Of a stretch of 64,000 nucleotides of DNA, positions 36,358 through 45,607 are shown piece after piece (position 1 is the first letter of the stretch; every line of letters begins with the position of its first letter). Both the position numbers and the translations under genes were made by a program. The notes under the pieces are model-generated. The model was given only the letters and a program-made list of their open reading frames with translations, made no database searches and was not told the origin of the DNA. The DNA is from Verrucomicrobiaceae bacterium. Lineage in GTDB: Bacteria; Verrucomicrobiota; Verrucomicrobiia; Verrucomicrobiales; Akkermansiaceae. The stretch lies in the NCBI GenBank assembly GCA_027484055.1, contig JAIXQH010000062.1, positions 62,001 to 126,000 on the forward strand, given 5' to 3'.

Positions 36358-36711
36358 TTTGGTAATTCGGAGGATTTCGCAAGAATTTTTAAGGGTACTG
36401 GGGAGGCGACGGGCTTGCCATCTTTGTTGGGATATAGGAAATGTGGCTCGATGGGAGTCTGAGCGGGTGTCCCTGTTACATATAAATCCATGCCATCTCC
36501 ATTAAGCTTCGACTTACCATCTTCGGGTAAGCAATTATAACGCTTCATGAGGGCCGTATAGTACGAGATGGCTGCTTTTTTTGGCTTTCTTTTCCGCCTT
36601 CGCATCCGTCTTTCTAGAATCACCGTTGGTGTGGGAAATACTCGAAGAAATTACCGTTAGTGTGATGACTAAGGTAAAAGCGTAGGTAAATAATCTTTGG
36701 GAAAGCCAGGA
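36354..36711 (-). pseudogene. Small secreted protein gene, frameshifted at an A-run
   Basis: Two overlapping minus-strand frames join into one plausible product. The upstream frame gives a hydrophobic signal-like stretch (FTYAFTLVITLTVISSSIS) and KAEKKAKKS; after a run of seven A residues near 36575-36581, the second frame continues with SYYTALMKRYNCLPEDGK to the stop at 36354, overlapping the sulfatase start. No ATG or GTG precedes the first part before an in-frame stop at 36712. So it is either a decayed gene or one whose sequence has a homopolymer error. Family not recognised. Confidence 0.5.
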
Positions 36712-36824
36712 CTATGGCGTCTGGTGAGAGATTTGATGATGGAGTGGTGATGAATTGATATAGTGAATGGGTTTGTTAGCGAAATTAGAGTTTGATTCGT
36801 TTGTGAAATTTAAGGTCGTCAGAA

Positions 36825-38918
36825 TTAGCGAATCATTCCGTGATGAATGATTTCGTCCCAGGATGAGATCCCGATGGTTTTGAGATAGGGGGCGGTGACT
36901 TGATCTTCTTGAGATGTACCGAGTGCTTGATAAAGGAACCAGATGGGCTTCTTGCCAAGTGGATCTTGTGAGTCGTCTGGGAATTTTCTCAAACCGATTC
37001 TGAGTCCACCCTCGCGGCGGCTGTCGATCCAGTTGTGATACTGCCATGACTCGATGCTGGAGAGGCCTTGCATTTTTTTCCAAGCAAGGGCCATGCCGGC
37101 GGCTTGGTCTTCGAGGGCTTTGGGCGAATAATCCTTTGAGTTAAAGCCATTTTCGGAGAGGTGGACTGTCCGGACTTCGCCTTGGTAGCGAAGGGCGGGT
37201 AGCTTCATGTAGGCGTCGAGAACTTCGAGATTCTTCGGGGTGATTTTCGGGGTGTTGAAGTCGAAAGTGGGTTGTTTGTCTTCCCATGTCCGAGGATTGA
37301 AAAGGCTTTCTGGGTAGGGGTGGTAGGCGAGTGCCCAGGGGAAGTCTCCTTCTGCGCGGCAGAATTGAAGGAGCAGATCGATCATGCGCTTGGAGCCGTA
37401 ACCATACTTGGTCCCGGGACTGGCCCAGTGGTGGGTGAGGGTGATGAAGGCACGGGCGTTGGGATCATACTGTCTGGCGATGAGGTGGATGATCCGCATG
37501 GATCGTTGGTAGAGATCCATGTATTGCACATCTGATTTCACTCCAGCATTGGTCCATACCCAGCCGAAATCGACTTCGTTATGGACAATCCAGTGGTGGA
37601 CTCTGCCATGGGGACCGTGGTCCTGAGACCAGCGCTCAGTGAGCAAGTTCAGAATGGCGCCGTAGAGAGCGAGTCCGTCCGCAGAGGTCACATTGGGCAT
37701 GGCGTATTGGCAGTTTCTTATGGTGTCTGGGTGGCCAAGTAGCTTGGCCTCTGGACTGGTGGCGGTGGTGGTATTGTCGATGAGGAGAATGGTTGAGACC
37801 ATGAGTCCTTTTGCTTCGGCCTCGCGGAAGGTGTTGTCGTATTTCTCGAAGGCTTCCTGGCGGGCGTGGTAGGTCCTGCCTTGCCAAGTGAAGGGAGTGG
37901 TGTCGGGTGCAGGGGTGAGTGAGACGAACTGGTGGAGGGAAAAAATGTTCACGGTGACGGCGGTGATGCCGAGTTCTTTGATTTCGTCCGTGCCATCAGG
38001 GATTCGGCTAGGCCGCCAGCCGCCGAGGCCTTTTTTCGAGCTGACTTTCGCAGGTGGTAGCTCTGGTGAGCGGCACACGACGTCGTCGGCATAGCGGGCG
38101 TGGCTGGCGGGTTCGTAGCCGTTAGGAGTTTGGCGGAAAAGTTGCCAGCGTGAAGTGAGCCGGTCCAGAGCACGGGCGTCGCGCGTGACGGTCCGGGGCA
38201 GTGAAATGGTGTATTCGCCCCCTGCTGATACGGGAAGCGGGGTGAGTGATTCGTAGGGCTTCGAATGTCCAAGGATGAACTCCATGGGGATTTCTGCGAG
38301 GAAGAGACCCTCTGTATTCCCTGAGATTTTCCCACGGATGGTGAGGGCGTTGGATTGCACGGAGATGTGTGAAATCTCCTGATCGAACGTGCGGTTGAGG
38401 TATGACTCGAGAGTTTTGGTCTCGGCTGCGTTTTGAGAGGTGGCTGAAGGCACGTCGAATTCCCCTTGGCGCTCGGGGCGGAGGTGGGGGTTACGAATTT
38501 GGAGCACGCCGGTGGCGGAAATGGGTAGATCGATGCGGAGTTGCTGCCAATCGATGACTCTCGGGTTTTTCGGTGGGTTCACTGACGCGGCGTAGCGGGT
38601 CCAAGCCTCACTGTGGCCGATGTCTGGAAGGGGGCGGGATTTACTACCATCAAAGGGAGGACCGGGAATGAGGCGGATTTTTTGGATCTCTCCGACGGAG
38701 AAAACCTCCATTTCAAGCACCCATTTACCGGGTTTCACCTGAGAGGCAGGCGAGGCTGTGAGGGAGACTGGGCCATGGATTTCTAAGACGCCCGCTGCGG
38801 ATCGGGTGACGTTCGCCTTGGGGCCATTGATGGCTTCCAAGGTGAGTGGGATATTACCAAGAAGGCTGGTCCAAGAGAGGATAAGGCCGATGCAAGCGAG
38901 CAGTGCGGGGTGGTGCAT
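36825..38918 (-). CDS. Secreted DUF5722-type TIM-barrel protein (putative glycoside hydrolase)
   Basis: 697 residues with a signal peptide. The N-terminal half (to about residue 280) is beta-rich and likely carbohydrate-binding. The C-terminal half is a TIM-barrel of the DUF5722 kind, related to clan GH-A. Visible barrel features are VTVNIFSLHQF, HHWIVHNEVDFGWVW (Asn-Glu pair, the usual acid/base position), LTHHWASPG, WALAYHPYPESLF and VHLSENGFNS (candidate nucleophile Glu). The two-glutamate pattern supports retaining hydrolase activity. Position beside sulfatases suggests it cleaves the same sulfated glycan. Family call is from memory of the fold and motifs. Confidence 0.72.
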   Translation of the reverse strand: MHHPALLACIGLILSWTSLLGNIPLTLEAINGPKANVTRSAAGVLEIHGPVSLTASPASQVKPGKWVLEMEVFSVGEIQKIRLIPGPPFDGSKSRPLPDIGHSEAWTRYAASVNPPKNPRVIDWQQLRIDLPISATGVLQIRNPHLRPERQGEFDVPSATSQNAAETKTLESYLNRTFDQEISHISVQSNALTIRGKISGNTEGLFLAEIPMEFILGHSKPYESLTPLPVSAGGEYTISLPRTVTRDARALDRLTSRWQLFRQTPNGYEPASHARYADDVVCRSPELPPAKVSSKKGLGGWRPSRIPDGTDEIKELGITAVTVNIFSLHQFVSLTPAPDTTPFTWQGRTYHARQEAFEKYDNTFREAEAKGLMVSTILLIDNTTTATSPEAKLLGHPDTIRNCQYAMPNVTSADGLALYGAILNLLTERWSQDHGPHGRVHHWIVHNEVDFGWVWTNAGVKSDVQYMDLYQRSMRIIHLIARQYDPNARAFITLTHHWASPGTKYGYGSKRMIDLLLQFCRAEGDFPWALAYHPYPESLFNPRTWEDKQPTFDFNTPKITPKNLEVLDAYMKLPALRYQGEVRTVHLSENGFNSKDYSPKALEDQAAGMALAWKKMQGLSSIESWQYHNWIDSRREGGLRIGLRKFPDDSQDPLGKKPIWFLYQALGTSQEDQVTAPYLKTIGISSWDEIIHHGMIR

Positions 38919-38938
38919 GGCGGGTGAAGGCTGGGAGA

Positions 38939-39889
38939 TCAGGGATCGCTGAGTGTGGCGCGTTCACTGGCGTGAGCTTGGATCAGTTTGGTCAGACTGG
39001 CGATGATTTCGGCTTCGTTTCCGACGACTAGCCAGTAGCGAAATTGGTAAGTGGATTTCGGTCCGAGTTTCACCAAGTCGAGAGGAGCGACGTGCATGCA
39101 GGGTCCCGCGGCAGGATCATCGCTAGTGCCTCTGCCGTGGGGGCCGAAATTCCAGATTTGAGTCGCGGAAGGGCTGTAAACCGCGATGCCTTGGCCGTCT
39201 GGCGTGAAGAAAGCCATGGCATTGAGTGGGGGCTTGGTTTTGCCCCACGGTGGTCCGGGGACTTGGGATTCATCCCGCCATTTTCCATCGCCAAGGTAGC
39301 TTTTCATGACGCTGAAATTCCGGGTGAAGTAGCAGGCGGGGATTTCTTGATGGGCGGGTCTGGCAGGGCCCCAGCGGTCATTTTCCTCGCGTTTGCAAAC
39401 CACTTCGCAACGGACGACCGCGACATTCGGCATTTTTTCCTCGAAGCCCGTCCACTGGCGCATCAAGGCAGAGGCCTCTTCGTTAGGCATGTCCCAGAGC
39501 TTGGGAACGGTCTCGCCGTAGAGGGTATTTTCGTCCAAGCGCTTGAATTCTGTCACCCGTGCCCATGAACCGACACCGCCGCCTTGGATGGGGTTCCATG
39601 TCCATGGACTCCAAGCTTTGCTTTGTCCGTCTGCACTGCGGTCGAGGCGGAGGCCGGCGTAGTAGGATTGCTGAATCAGGCGACCAGGGTCCGAGGAGTT
39701 CACCATATTTTTCGGGTATCCGGCCCAAGAAATGTAGGTGATGGAGGCCCCCTTGTCGCGATCGATACCGATTTTAAGAGTCCCGTTGTCAATCGACAGG
39801 AGATTTTCGGTCCGCAGTGGATTGACGGCTTGGACCGGTAATGCGCCGAGCAAGCTGGTTGCAATGAGGGTGGTGAGATTCAGTTTCAT
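38939..39889 (-). CDS. Secreted protein of unknown function, probable beta-sandwich
   Basis: About 316 residues from the ATG at 39889, which opens a signal peptide (MKLNLTTLIATSLLGALPVQA). The mature sequence is rich in Trp, Gly and Tyr (YISWAGYPKNMVNSSDPGRLIQQSYYAG, IWNFGPHGRG) and resembles a galactose-mutarotase-like or lyase-associated beta-sandwich. I do not know a defined family. The DUF5722 gene starts 20 bp downstream on the same strand, so the pair is probably co-transcribed and both act outside the cytoplasm on a polysaccharide. Confidence 0.65.
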   Translation of the reverse strand: MKLNLTTLIATSLLGALPVQAVNPLRTENLLSIDNGTLKIGIDRDKGASITYISWAGYPKNMVNSSDPGRLIQQSYYAGLRLDRSADGQSKAWSPWTWNPIQGGGVGSWARVTEFKRLDENTLYGETVPKLWDMPNEEASALMRQWTGFEEKMPNVAVVRCEVVCKREENDRWGPARPAHQEIPACYFTRNFSVMKSYLGDGKWRDESQVPGPPWGKTKPPLNAMAFFTPDGQGIAVYSPSATQIWNFGPHGRGTSDDPAAGPCMHVAPLDLVKLGPKSTYQFRYWLVVGNEAEIIASLTKLIQAHASERATLSDP

Positions 39890-39995
39890 GTCAGGGAGAC
39901 GGGCCGTGATTTGATCCGGACCTCCCATAACGTGGAAATTTTCGTCACTATTACAGGGTGACGGCGAATCGCTGAAAACATTTGATGCCGCCGTC

Positions 39996-40241
39996 TCAGC
40001 CGACGCCGTGCTTTTTCAAAAAAGGCACCAATTCGTCCACCCCAAAGTCGGCGAGGACGTGGCCGTGCCAATCGAGGGTAGGGGCTTTGGATTGGCCAGA
40101 AAGGGCGACCATTTCTTGCATCGCTTCCCGGTCGCTGGAGACGACGAAGGTCTGGACCTCGATTTTCTGCTTATTGAAGTAGTGGATGACTTCATCGCAC
40201 CACGGGCAGCCGCGTTTGACGTAGAGTATGGGAAGGGTCAT
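39996..40241 (-). CDS. Glutaredoxin-family protein (CPWC)
   Basis: 81 residues with a complete thioredoxin-fold glutaredoxin: ILYVKRGCPWCDEVIHYF with active site C-P-W-C in place of the usual C-P-Y-C, the KAPTLDWHGHVL cis-Pro strand and a C-terminal helix. No signal peptide, so cytoplasmic dithiol reduction. Transcribed alone or with the truncated TolC-like gene upstream (33 bp gap). Confidence 0.88.
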   Translation of the reverse strand: MTLPILYVKRGCPWCDEVIHYFNKQKIEVQTFVVSSDREAMQEMVALSGQSKAPTLDWHGHVLADFGVDELVPFLKKHGVG

Positions 40242-40274
40242 GGAGTTGTTGGTTGGTTATGGGATGAGATTTTT

Positions 40275-41006
40275 TCAACTGCCAACGAGTGCGCGGTAGG
40301 ATAGGTCTGCGCCTTGGATGCGATCACGACGGGAGTTGGTGAGATCAAGTTCAGCGGCGAAGAGACTCCGTTCCGCAATGATTTCCCCCGTTTTGCGGTG
40401 GGCGTTGAGTGCGTCGGCCGCTTCACGGAATGCTTGTTTCGAGGCTTTTTCGTAAGCGATGAGTGCCATTGCCACACCAGTCTCGGCCATGGCAGCTCGG
40501 AATGACTGAGCGGCGGCGATGAGTGTCCTAATCTCGTCTTGTTGGATGCCAGACTGGGGGACTCTGTCAAGGGCTGCTTGATTGCCGCGCCAGAGGTCGA
40601 TTTCCCAACTAAGCAGAGCCGTCAAATCGTAAGATTCTGACCGACGACTGCCATTCAGCGGGGCTTGCCCAGCGTTTTGCGAGCCGTAGCTTCCAGTCAC
40701 CCTCGATCTGCCATTAAGAAATGGGAACAACGGCGTGCGGGTCGCTCTGGAAATAGCCTGGACTTCCTCGATGTGAAAGGTCGCTGCCACAAGGTTCGGA
40801 TTGTTTTTTAATGCGCGTTCCATGATGTTCCGCATGGTCGGTTGCGTGAACGGATTCTGCCATTTCTGGTCTCCTAGAGACGTTGCTTGAGGTGGGCAGT
40901 CGTTTCGAATGCTCGCAGGAACCTTAGGCTCATGAGGATTTGACTGAGGGCCAAACAAGCTAGAGCTCATGAATAAAGCACTGGGAAATAGGAAGTGCAG
41001 TCGCAT
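40275..41006 (-). pseudogene. Truncated outer-membrane efflux protein (TolC family)
   Basis: 243 residues, about half of the usual 430-480. N-terminal part shows the OEP pattern: ALKNNPNLVAATFHIEEVQAISRATRTPLFP, then SYDLTALLSWEIDLW with the characteristic W-E-x-D-L-W strand. The following helix (AAAQSFRAAMAETGVAMALIAYEKASKQAF) runs into RKTGEIIAERSLFAAELDLTNS, which ends where the first repeat normally finishes. The second helical repeat, needed to form the trimeric tunnel, is missing. Either a degenerate gene or a domain-sized remnant. Confidence 0.7.
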
Positions 41007-41313
41007 ACGAATCAGAAAGAGGGTTCAAGTATTCAACTTGATATAATCTCGCCGACATTGACTAGCAGGGTCGGGCTCTGACGGGCGAGAATCATTTTTC
41101 AAGTTAAGCATTTTTCTGAACCCGTTTCGAGAAGGGATTTGGCTGGGTGAGCCGTGAGTTTAAGATAGAAGCCGGCCTTGTGAATCCGCAGATGACCTGC
41201 TGGCTGAAAGCCGTCTGTCTCGGAGGTTTTACTCGAGGATCATGGATGTCAGTGCCATTCGGGTCTGTCACTTTCTTGTGGAATGCGCCGGGCTCAAACA
41301 GCAGACTGTCGAG

Positions 41314-41670
41314 TCAGTCCATATCGTGCTGGCGTGCTGCGGTGATTTTGACCCCCGCCTCGCCATCTTGAAGACGGCGGCCATGGGCGAAACGGGTGCC
41401 GCCGATCAGGCAGTTGAGGGAGAAGGCTTTGAGGATGTCGACCACGGGCGTGGCGTTCGGGCTGGTGCGAGGCAAGGGGTAGTTTTCGGCAAGCTCGTCG
41501 ATCACTCCGCAGTGTTGGAGAAAGTGATCCCACGCCACCAATCCGCCATACGGAGTGAGCGCCTCGTCGCTGGCGTATAGGTTAAATTGACCGCCCGCAG
41601 GCAGGACTTTAAAATCCAGTGCTCCTCCACCCATTGGGTGAACCGGTGAATTGTTGGTTTTCGACTTCAA
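41314..41670 (-). mobile_element. IS1380-type transposase remnant
   Basis: 118 residues matching the N-terminal part of an IS1380-family transposase: YGGLVAWDHFLQHCGVIDEL and TPVVDILKAFSLNCLIGGTRFAH. The catalytic D/E core is absent. Downstream (41136-41313), a different frame reads RIHKAGFYLKLTAHPAKSLLE, which may be the transposase C-terminus, so the element may have suffered an internal deletion. No clear terminal inverted repeats were found. It flanks the truncated TolC-like gene. Confidence 0.7.
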
Positions 41671-41965
41671 ACGCAGTTACGATAAGCACTTGTGCCTCTC
41701 ATCTTCGATCTCAACTGCGGATTAGAGGTTGAAACAAGAGATAGGTCCTTTGTGACCCCTTGAAGCCTGTATCGCTCCCCGAAAGGCCGTGATACGCTTG
41801 CTTTCTGGGGGATTCGTAAAACTCAAAACTCTCCCGCTCCCTCAAGAATTCCCTGTAAATGCCGAAAACTCAGATTCTTCATAAAAAAATCTTGCGCACT
41901 TGGGGCCTCCGTGGTGTTCTCCCCGCCCGCCCACAAGGACGGATTAACTTTATTCCCACACGGCC

Positions 41966-42277
41966 ATGGCCTACGCAGTGATCAAAACAGGCGGTAAACA
42001 ATACCGCATTCAAGAAGGCGACAAATTCGATGTCGAGAAGCTCGATGTTGAAGTCGATTCAGAAATCAAGTTTGACGTCCTGATCGTCGGCGAAGGTGAA
42101 TCGGTGAAAATCGGTGCTCCACTCGTGGAAGGTGCTTCCGTCACCGCCAAGGTCATCAATCAATACCGCGGACCCAAGGGTGTTGCGTTCAAGTTCAAGC
42201 GCCGCAAGGGCTTCCACAAAACCAAAGGCTTCCGCCGCAGTCTCACCACGCTCGAGATCACCTCGATTGCGGGTTAA
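41966..42277 (+). CDS. rplU: 50S ribosomal protein L21
   Basis: Binds 23S rRNA near L20. The 103-residue sequence begins [19 protein letters not shown], diagnostic for L21, and has the EVDSEIKFD and [20 protein letters not shown] blocks and the usual C-terminal basic tail. Normal length. Upstream about 290 bp carries the leader and promoter. rpmA follows after 27 bp. Confidence 0.98.
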   Translation: MAYAVIKTGGKQYRIQEGDKFDVEKLDVEVDSEIKFDVLIVGEGESVKIGAPLVEGASVTAKVINQYRGPKGVAFKFKRRKGFHKTKGFRRSLTTLEITSIAG

Positions 42278-42304
42278 TTTTTTACCTCATACCTACCTAC
42301 TTCC

Positions 42305-42571
42305 ATGGCCCATAAAAAAGGACAAGGTTCCGTCAAGAACGGTCGCGACTCACGCAGCAAGCGCCTCGGCGTGAAAAAGTTTGGCAGCCAAGCTGTCATC
42401 GCTGGTAACATCATCATCCGCCAGCGCGGCACGAAGGTCCATCCAGGCCTCGGCGTCGGTTGCGGACGGGATCACACGCTCTTCGCCTTGGTCGATGGCC
42501 GGGTATTCTTCGACAAAGAAGGTCGCCGCGTCAACGTGGTGCCTCAGTTGGCCAGCGCTTGCGTGAACTAA
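42305..42571 (+). CDS. rpmA: 50S ribosomal protein L27
   Basis: Sits at the peptidyl-transferase region of the large subunit. 88 residues: [48 protein letters not shown] and [15 protein letters not shown], all L27-typical. The N-terminus begins directly with MAHKKG, so there is no cleavable extension of the Firmicute kind. Co-transcribed with rplU and followed by a strong hairpin terminator. Confidence 0.98.
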   Translation: MAHKKGQGSVKNGRDSRSKRLGVKKFGSQAVIAGNIIIRQRGTKVHPGLGVGCGRDHTLFALVDGRVFFDKEGRRVNVVPQLASACVN

Positions 42572-42594
42572 ACGATCTCGGATTCATTTTACGC

Positions 42595-42629
42595 AAAAAA
42601 GCCGCTTCCTCATGGGAAGCGGCTTTTTT
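42595..42629. terminator. Bidirectional rho-independent terminator
   Basis: Stem GCCGCTTCC (42601-42609), loop TCATG, stem GGAAGCGGC (42615-42623), flanked by six A residues on the left and six T on the right, so it can serve both rpmA on the plus strand and the convergent gene ending at 42642 on the minus strand. Confidence 0.93.
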
Positions 42630-42641
42630 CGTGGGTGGGCC

Positions 42642-43040
42642 TTACGATGATTTCTTCTCACGCAAGCGGTCCACCGGGTCGTCCTGCCACATGAAAAGTG
42701 CTTTGATGATATCTTTGAAATCGGCACGCAGCTCGTGGGCCTCGCGGTGAATCTGGAGGGTCTCCTGTTGAATTTCGGAGGATTCCAAATGGGTCGGCTG
42801 TAGATCGAACTCGGGCAGTTTTTCATCCAGCTCCACGAGAAGCCTGACAACGTCGTGGTGGAGGCGTTCGACGTGGTCGCAGAGTTTAGTGACTTCACCA
42901 CTCAGCAGCGCAGTGTGTTCAGACGGTGAAGTGGCGTGGATTTCATGCGTGAGGCTGCGGACGCGCTCGGTGAGGGCGAGCCATTCGGTGGAGAGGTCGC
43001 GATCCACTTCGGAATAGGCGGTTTCTAGGTTTTTATCCAT
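42642..43040 (-). CDS. Coiled-coil hypothetical protein
   Basis: 132 residues from the ATG at 43040 (MDKNLETAYSEVDRDL); an upstream ATG at 43124 would overlap the divergent gene. Almost entirely helical and acidic with heptad spacing (LALTERVRSLTHEI, VERLHHDVVRLLVELDEKL), and a C-terminal segment FKDIIKALFMWQDDPVDRL. Not recognised. Possibly related to small MgtE/ZapB-like helical proteins, but this is speculation. Confidence 0.6.
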   Translation of the reverse strand: MDKNLETAYSEVDRDLSTEWLALTERVRSLTHEIHATSPSEHTALLSGEVTKLCDHVERLHHDVVRLLVELDEKLPEFDLQPTHLESSEIQQETLQIHREAHELRADFKDIIKALFMWQDDPVDRLREKKSS

Positions 43041-43142
43041 CGGCAAAGATAGGGGCGCAATCTTGTGGATGCCAATGGACAATCTTTCCGAGATCGATCC
43101 TTTTCTTCGTCCATGCCCCGTCATAATTTACCGTCATTGCAC

Positions 43143-44090
43143 ATGAGGATTCTCGGCTGGGCTTGTTATTTCTGCGTGGGGGCCTTGGGTTTGAGTTGTG
43201 ATGAGAAAAAACAGGAATCGACTCCTCCGCAGGCGATTCCCGTTCAGGAAGGTGCCGCGCTGGGGCTCATTTTGATGAGTTTCAATGTCCGCTATGAATC
43301 GACCGAAGACCTTGATTCTCGTGCTTGGTCCCAGCGGATTCCCGGCGCGGTGCGGATGATCCGGCGTGAGCAGCCCGCCGTTTTCGGGATTCAAGAAGCA
43401 CTGCACGGTCAAGCGGCGGATCTGTGGGCCTCGTTGCCGGATTATGGATTCTATGGGTTGGGTCGTGATGATGGGAAATTCGCAGGTGAGACCTCCGGGA
43501 TTTTTTACCAACGAACTCGTTTCCAATCCAATCCCGCCGAGTGTGGCACGTTTTGGCTGTCCGATACCCCAGAAACGCCCGGCTCGCGTCACTGGGGAAA
43601 TGGATTCCCGCGCACCGCAGCGTGGATGCGTCTCGTGGACCGCGCGACAGGGCGTGGATTTTATGTTTTTAATACGCACTGGGATCACCGGAATCAGCCT
43701 TCTCGCGAGCGCTCTGCCCTGCTTCTCGCGCAGCGCATCGATGCCCGTCTACACCCTGATGAGCCGGTCGTGCTCATGGGTGATTTTAACTCAATCGAGT
43801 CGAATCCGGGGCTGCAATACCTCACAGGACGTCGAGTGGCCTTAGCAGGCGCGCCTCAACTCTGGGAAAATGGCCTGCTTGACACCTATCAAGCCCGCCA
43901 CCCGACCGAGAAAAACCGCCGGACGCTCCATTTCTGGACGGACACTCAAGTCGGCTCGCTCAAGGTGGATCACATCCTCGTCAGTCGTGGCGCACGCATC
44001 GAGTCCGGTGAAATTGTTTCAAAGGACAAGCCAATGGTCTCGGACCATTTCCCCGTGACCGCGCGGATCGTCTTCCCTGCCGGAAATTAA
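43143..44090 (+). CDS. Lipoprotein of the endonuclease/exonuclease/phosphatase family
   Basis: About 315 residues. The start at 43143 gives a lipoprotein signal (MRILGWACYFCVGALGLSC) with a lipobox-like GLSC; starts at 43065 or 43113 are less natural. The core is the EEP fold: LILMSFNVRYE (Asn), FGIQEALHGQ (Glu metal ligand), NTHWDHRN, VLMGDFNS (Asp/Asn pair), and DHILVSRG with the SDHFPV catalytic His/Asp end. Probably a surface-tethered phosphodiesterase acting on nucleic acid or sugar/lipid phosphate. Stop overlaps the convergent gene by 4 bp. Confidence 0.85.
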   Translation: MRILGWACYFCVGALGLSCDEKKQESTPPQAIPVQEGAALGLILMSFNVRYESTEDLDSRAWSQRIPGAVRMIRREQPAVFGIQEALHGQAADLWASLPDYGFYGLGRDDGKFAGETSGIFYQRTRFQSNPAECGTFWLSDTPETPGSRHWGNGFPRTAAWMRLVDRATGRGFYVFNTHWDHRNQPSRERSALLLAQRIDARLHPDEPVVLMGDFNSIESNPGLQYLTGRRVALAGAPQLWENGLLDTYQARHPTEKNRRTLHFWTDTQVGSLKVDHILVSRGARIESGEIVSKDKPMVSDHFPVTARIVFPAGN

Positions 44091-44410
44091 ATCAGCCCCT
44101 GCTCGCGCAGCTCGGCGTCCACATCCTCATACTCGGCACCCACGATTCCGGCATCGCGGATGCGTTGAATGTTCCGGCGCACGCCGAATTTACTGCGTGG
44201 TCCGGTGACGAGGCCTGCCACACCGCCGACCACGAAGGGGAGGAGCGCGGCGACTCCAAGCGCCCCTAGGCCGATTCCGACGCCGCGACGTGCGTTGCGG
44301 TGCATCAGGTCTCCCAGCAGCAAGCCCGCCGCCGCTCCTAGTAGGGCGGGTGCGGTGAGTGCGCTATTTTCAATCCAAGCCGGCGTTGTTTCTGAATACT
44401 CGTCTGCCAT
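44087..44410 (-). CDS. Small membrane protein, two spans
   Basis: 107 residues with two Gly/Ala/Leu-rich hydrophobic stretches (ALTAPALLGAAAGLLLGDLM and GIGLGALGVAALLPFVVGGVAGL) and a charged C-terminus (RRNIQRIRDAGIV, EYEDVDAELREQG). No family recognised. It lies alone on the minus strand, convergent with the lipoprotein gene and divergent from manC. Confidence 0.6.
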   Translation of the reverse strand: MADEYSETTPAWIENSALTAPALLGAAAGLLLGDLMHRNARRGVGIGLGALGVAALLPFVVGGVAGLVTGPRSKFGVRRNIQRIRDAGIVGAEYEDVDAELREQGLI

Positions 44411-44515
44411 GAGTCAGAACTATTCCTTCCTCTGACGGACGACAACTCTTGAAAATGAAAATCGCGCGGTTTCTCGCTTTCCGACCCGCCTCATTTCACT
44501 CACGCTGCGACTGCG

Positions 44516-45598
44516 ATGCCTGAATTAAAAAACACCTACGCTCTCATTCTCGCCGGAGGCTCCGGCACTCGCTTTTGGCCGCTCAGCCGGAACGCCAAAC
44601 CCAAGCAGCTGTTGGACCTCTTCGGCACCGGCACGCTTCTCGAACAAACCATCGCTCGCCTCGATGGCTTGGTCCCGTATGAAAATATTTTCATCCTCAC
44701 CAACGACCTCCAAGTCGATGCCGTGCGCGCCCTCGCCACCATGCTCCCTGCGGAAAATATCTTCGCCGAGCCGACCAAGCGAGACACCGCGCCCGCCGTG
44801 GCACTCGGCATCGGCCTCATCGCCGCGCGGAACCCTGAGGCGCTCATGATGGTCCTGCCCTCTGACCAACTCATCCAAGACGTGCCCGCCTACCATGCCG
44901 TCATGCGAGATGCACTTGCCACAGCGGAGAAATCCGACGGCCTCGTCACCGTCGGCATCCGTCCGACTTGGGCTTGCCCATCCTACGGTTACATCGAGCG
45001 CGGTGCGCCAGCGGTCATTCCGGGCCTTGAATGCGCCCATTTCCCGCTCGAAGTCACCCGCTTCCGCGAAAAGCCGAATCCCGAACTCGCCGAGCAATTC
45101 CTCGCCCAAGGCACCTTCTCTTGGAACGCCGGGATGTTCGTCTGGTCGCTGCCGACGGTCATCAACCAACTCGCCAGCCATGCTCCCGAGCTGGCCCTGT
45201 TCATTTCCGAACTCTGCGCCGCCCCGGACATCAACGCCGCCGTTGCCGAGAAATTTCCCAAGCTCACGCCCATTTCCATCGACTACGCGCTCATGGAATC
45301 GGCCGACCGCGTCCTCACCATCGAGGCGACTTTCGACTGGGACGATGTCGGCTCCTGGGTGTCCATCGCGAAATACCTCGATACCTACGGCGCCGAAAAC
45401 CGTGCCAACCAAGGCATCACCGAGCTGGATTCACGGAATAACATCATTTTCAACGCCACTCAAGGCACCCGCATCGCCCTTCTCGGCGTGGACGACCTCA
45501 TCATCGTCCAGACGCCAGACGCCCTGCTCATCGCCAATCGCCACCAAGCGGATTCCATTAAAAAGCTCTCCGACGTGCTCCCGGTCGAGCTGCTTTAA
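44516..45598 (+). CDS. manC: Mannose-1-phosphate guanylyltransferase
   Basis: Makes GDP-mannose from mannose-1-phosphate and GTP. The 360-residue product is the single-domain (non-isomerase) form: LAGGSGTRFWPLSRNAKPKQLLDL (nucleotide-binding signature), MMVLPSDQLI, CPSYGYIERG, and FREKPNPELAEQFL followed by FSWNAGMFVWSL. GDP-mannose is the substrate of the gmd/fcl pair at the left end of the window, so the three can make GDP-fucose together, though they are not adjacent. Followed after 9 bp by ruvX. Confidence 0.93.
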   Translation: MPELKNTYALILAGGSGTRFWPLSRNAKPKQLLDLFGTGTLLEQTIARLDGLVPYENIFILTNDLQVDAVRALATMLPAENIFAEPTKRDTAPAVALGIGLIAARNPEALMMVLPSDQLIQDVPAYHAVMRDALATAEKSDGLVTVGIRPTWACPSYGYIERGAPAVIPGLECAHFPLEVTRFREKPNPELAEQFLAQGTFSWNAGMFVWSLPTVINQLASHAPELALFISELCAAPDINAAVAEKFPKLTPISIDYALMESADRVLTIEATFDWDDVGSWVSIAKYLDTYGAENRANQGITELDSRNNIIFNATQGTRIALLGVDDLIIVQTPDALLIANRHQADSIKKLSDVLPVELL

Positions 45599-45607
45599 TC
45601 CTCCCGC

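Noticed and set aside
44525..45412. 295-residue minus-strand frame opposite manC
   Set aside because: Shadow of a GC-rich gene; manC has complete nucleotidyltransferase motifs.
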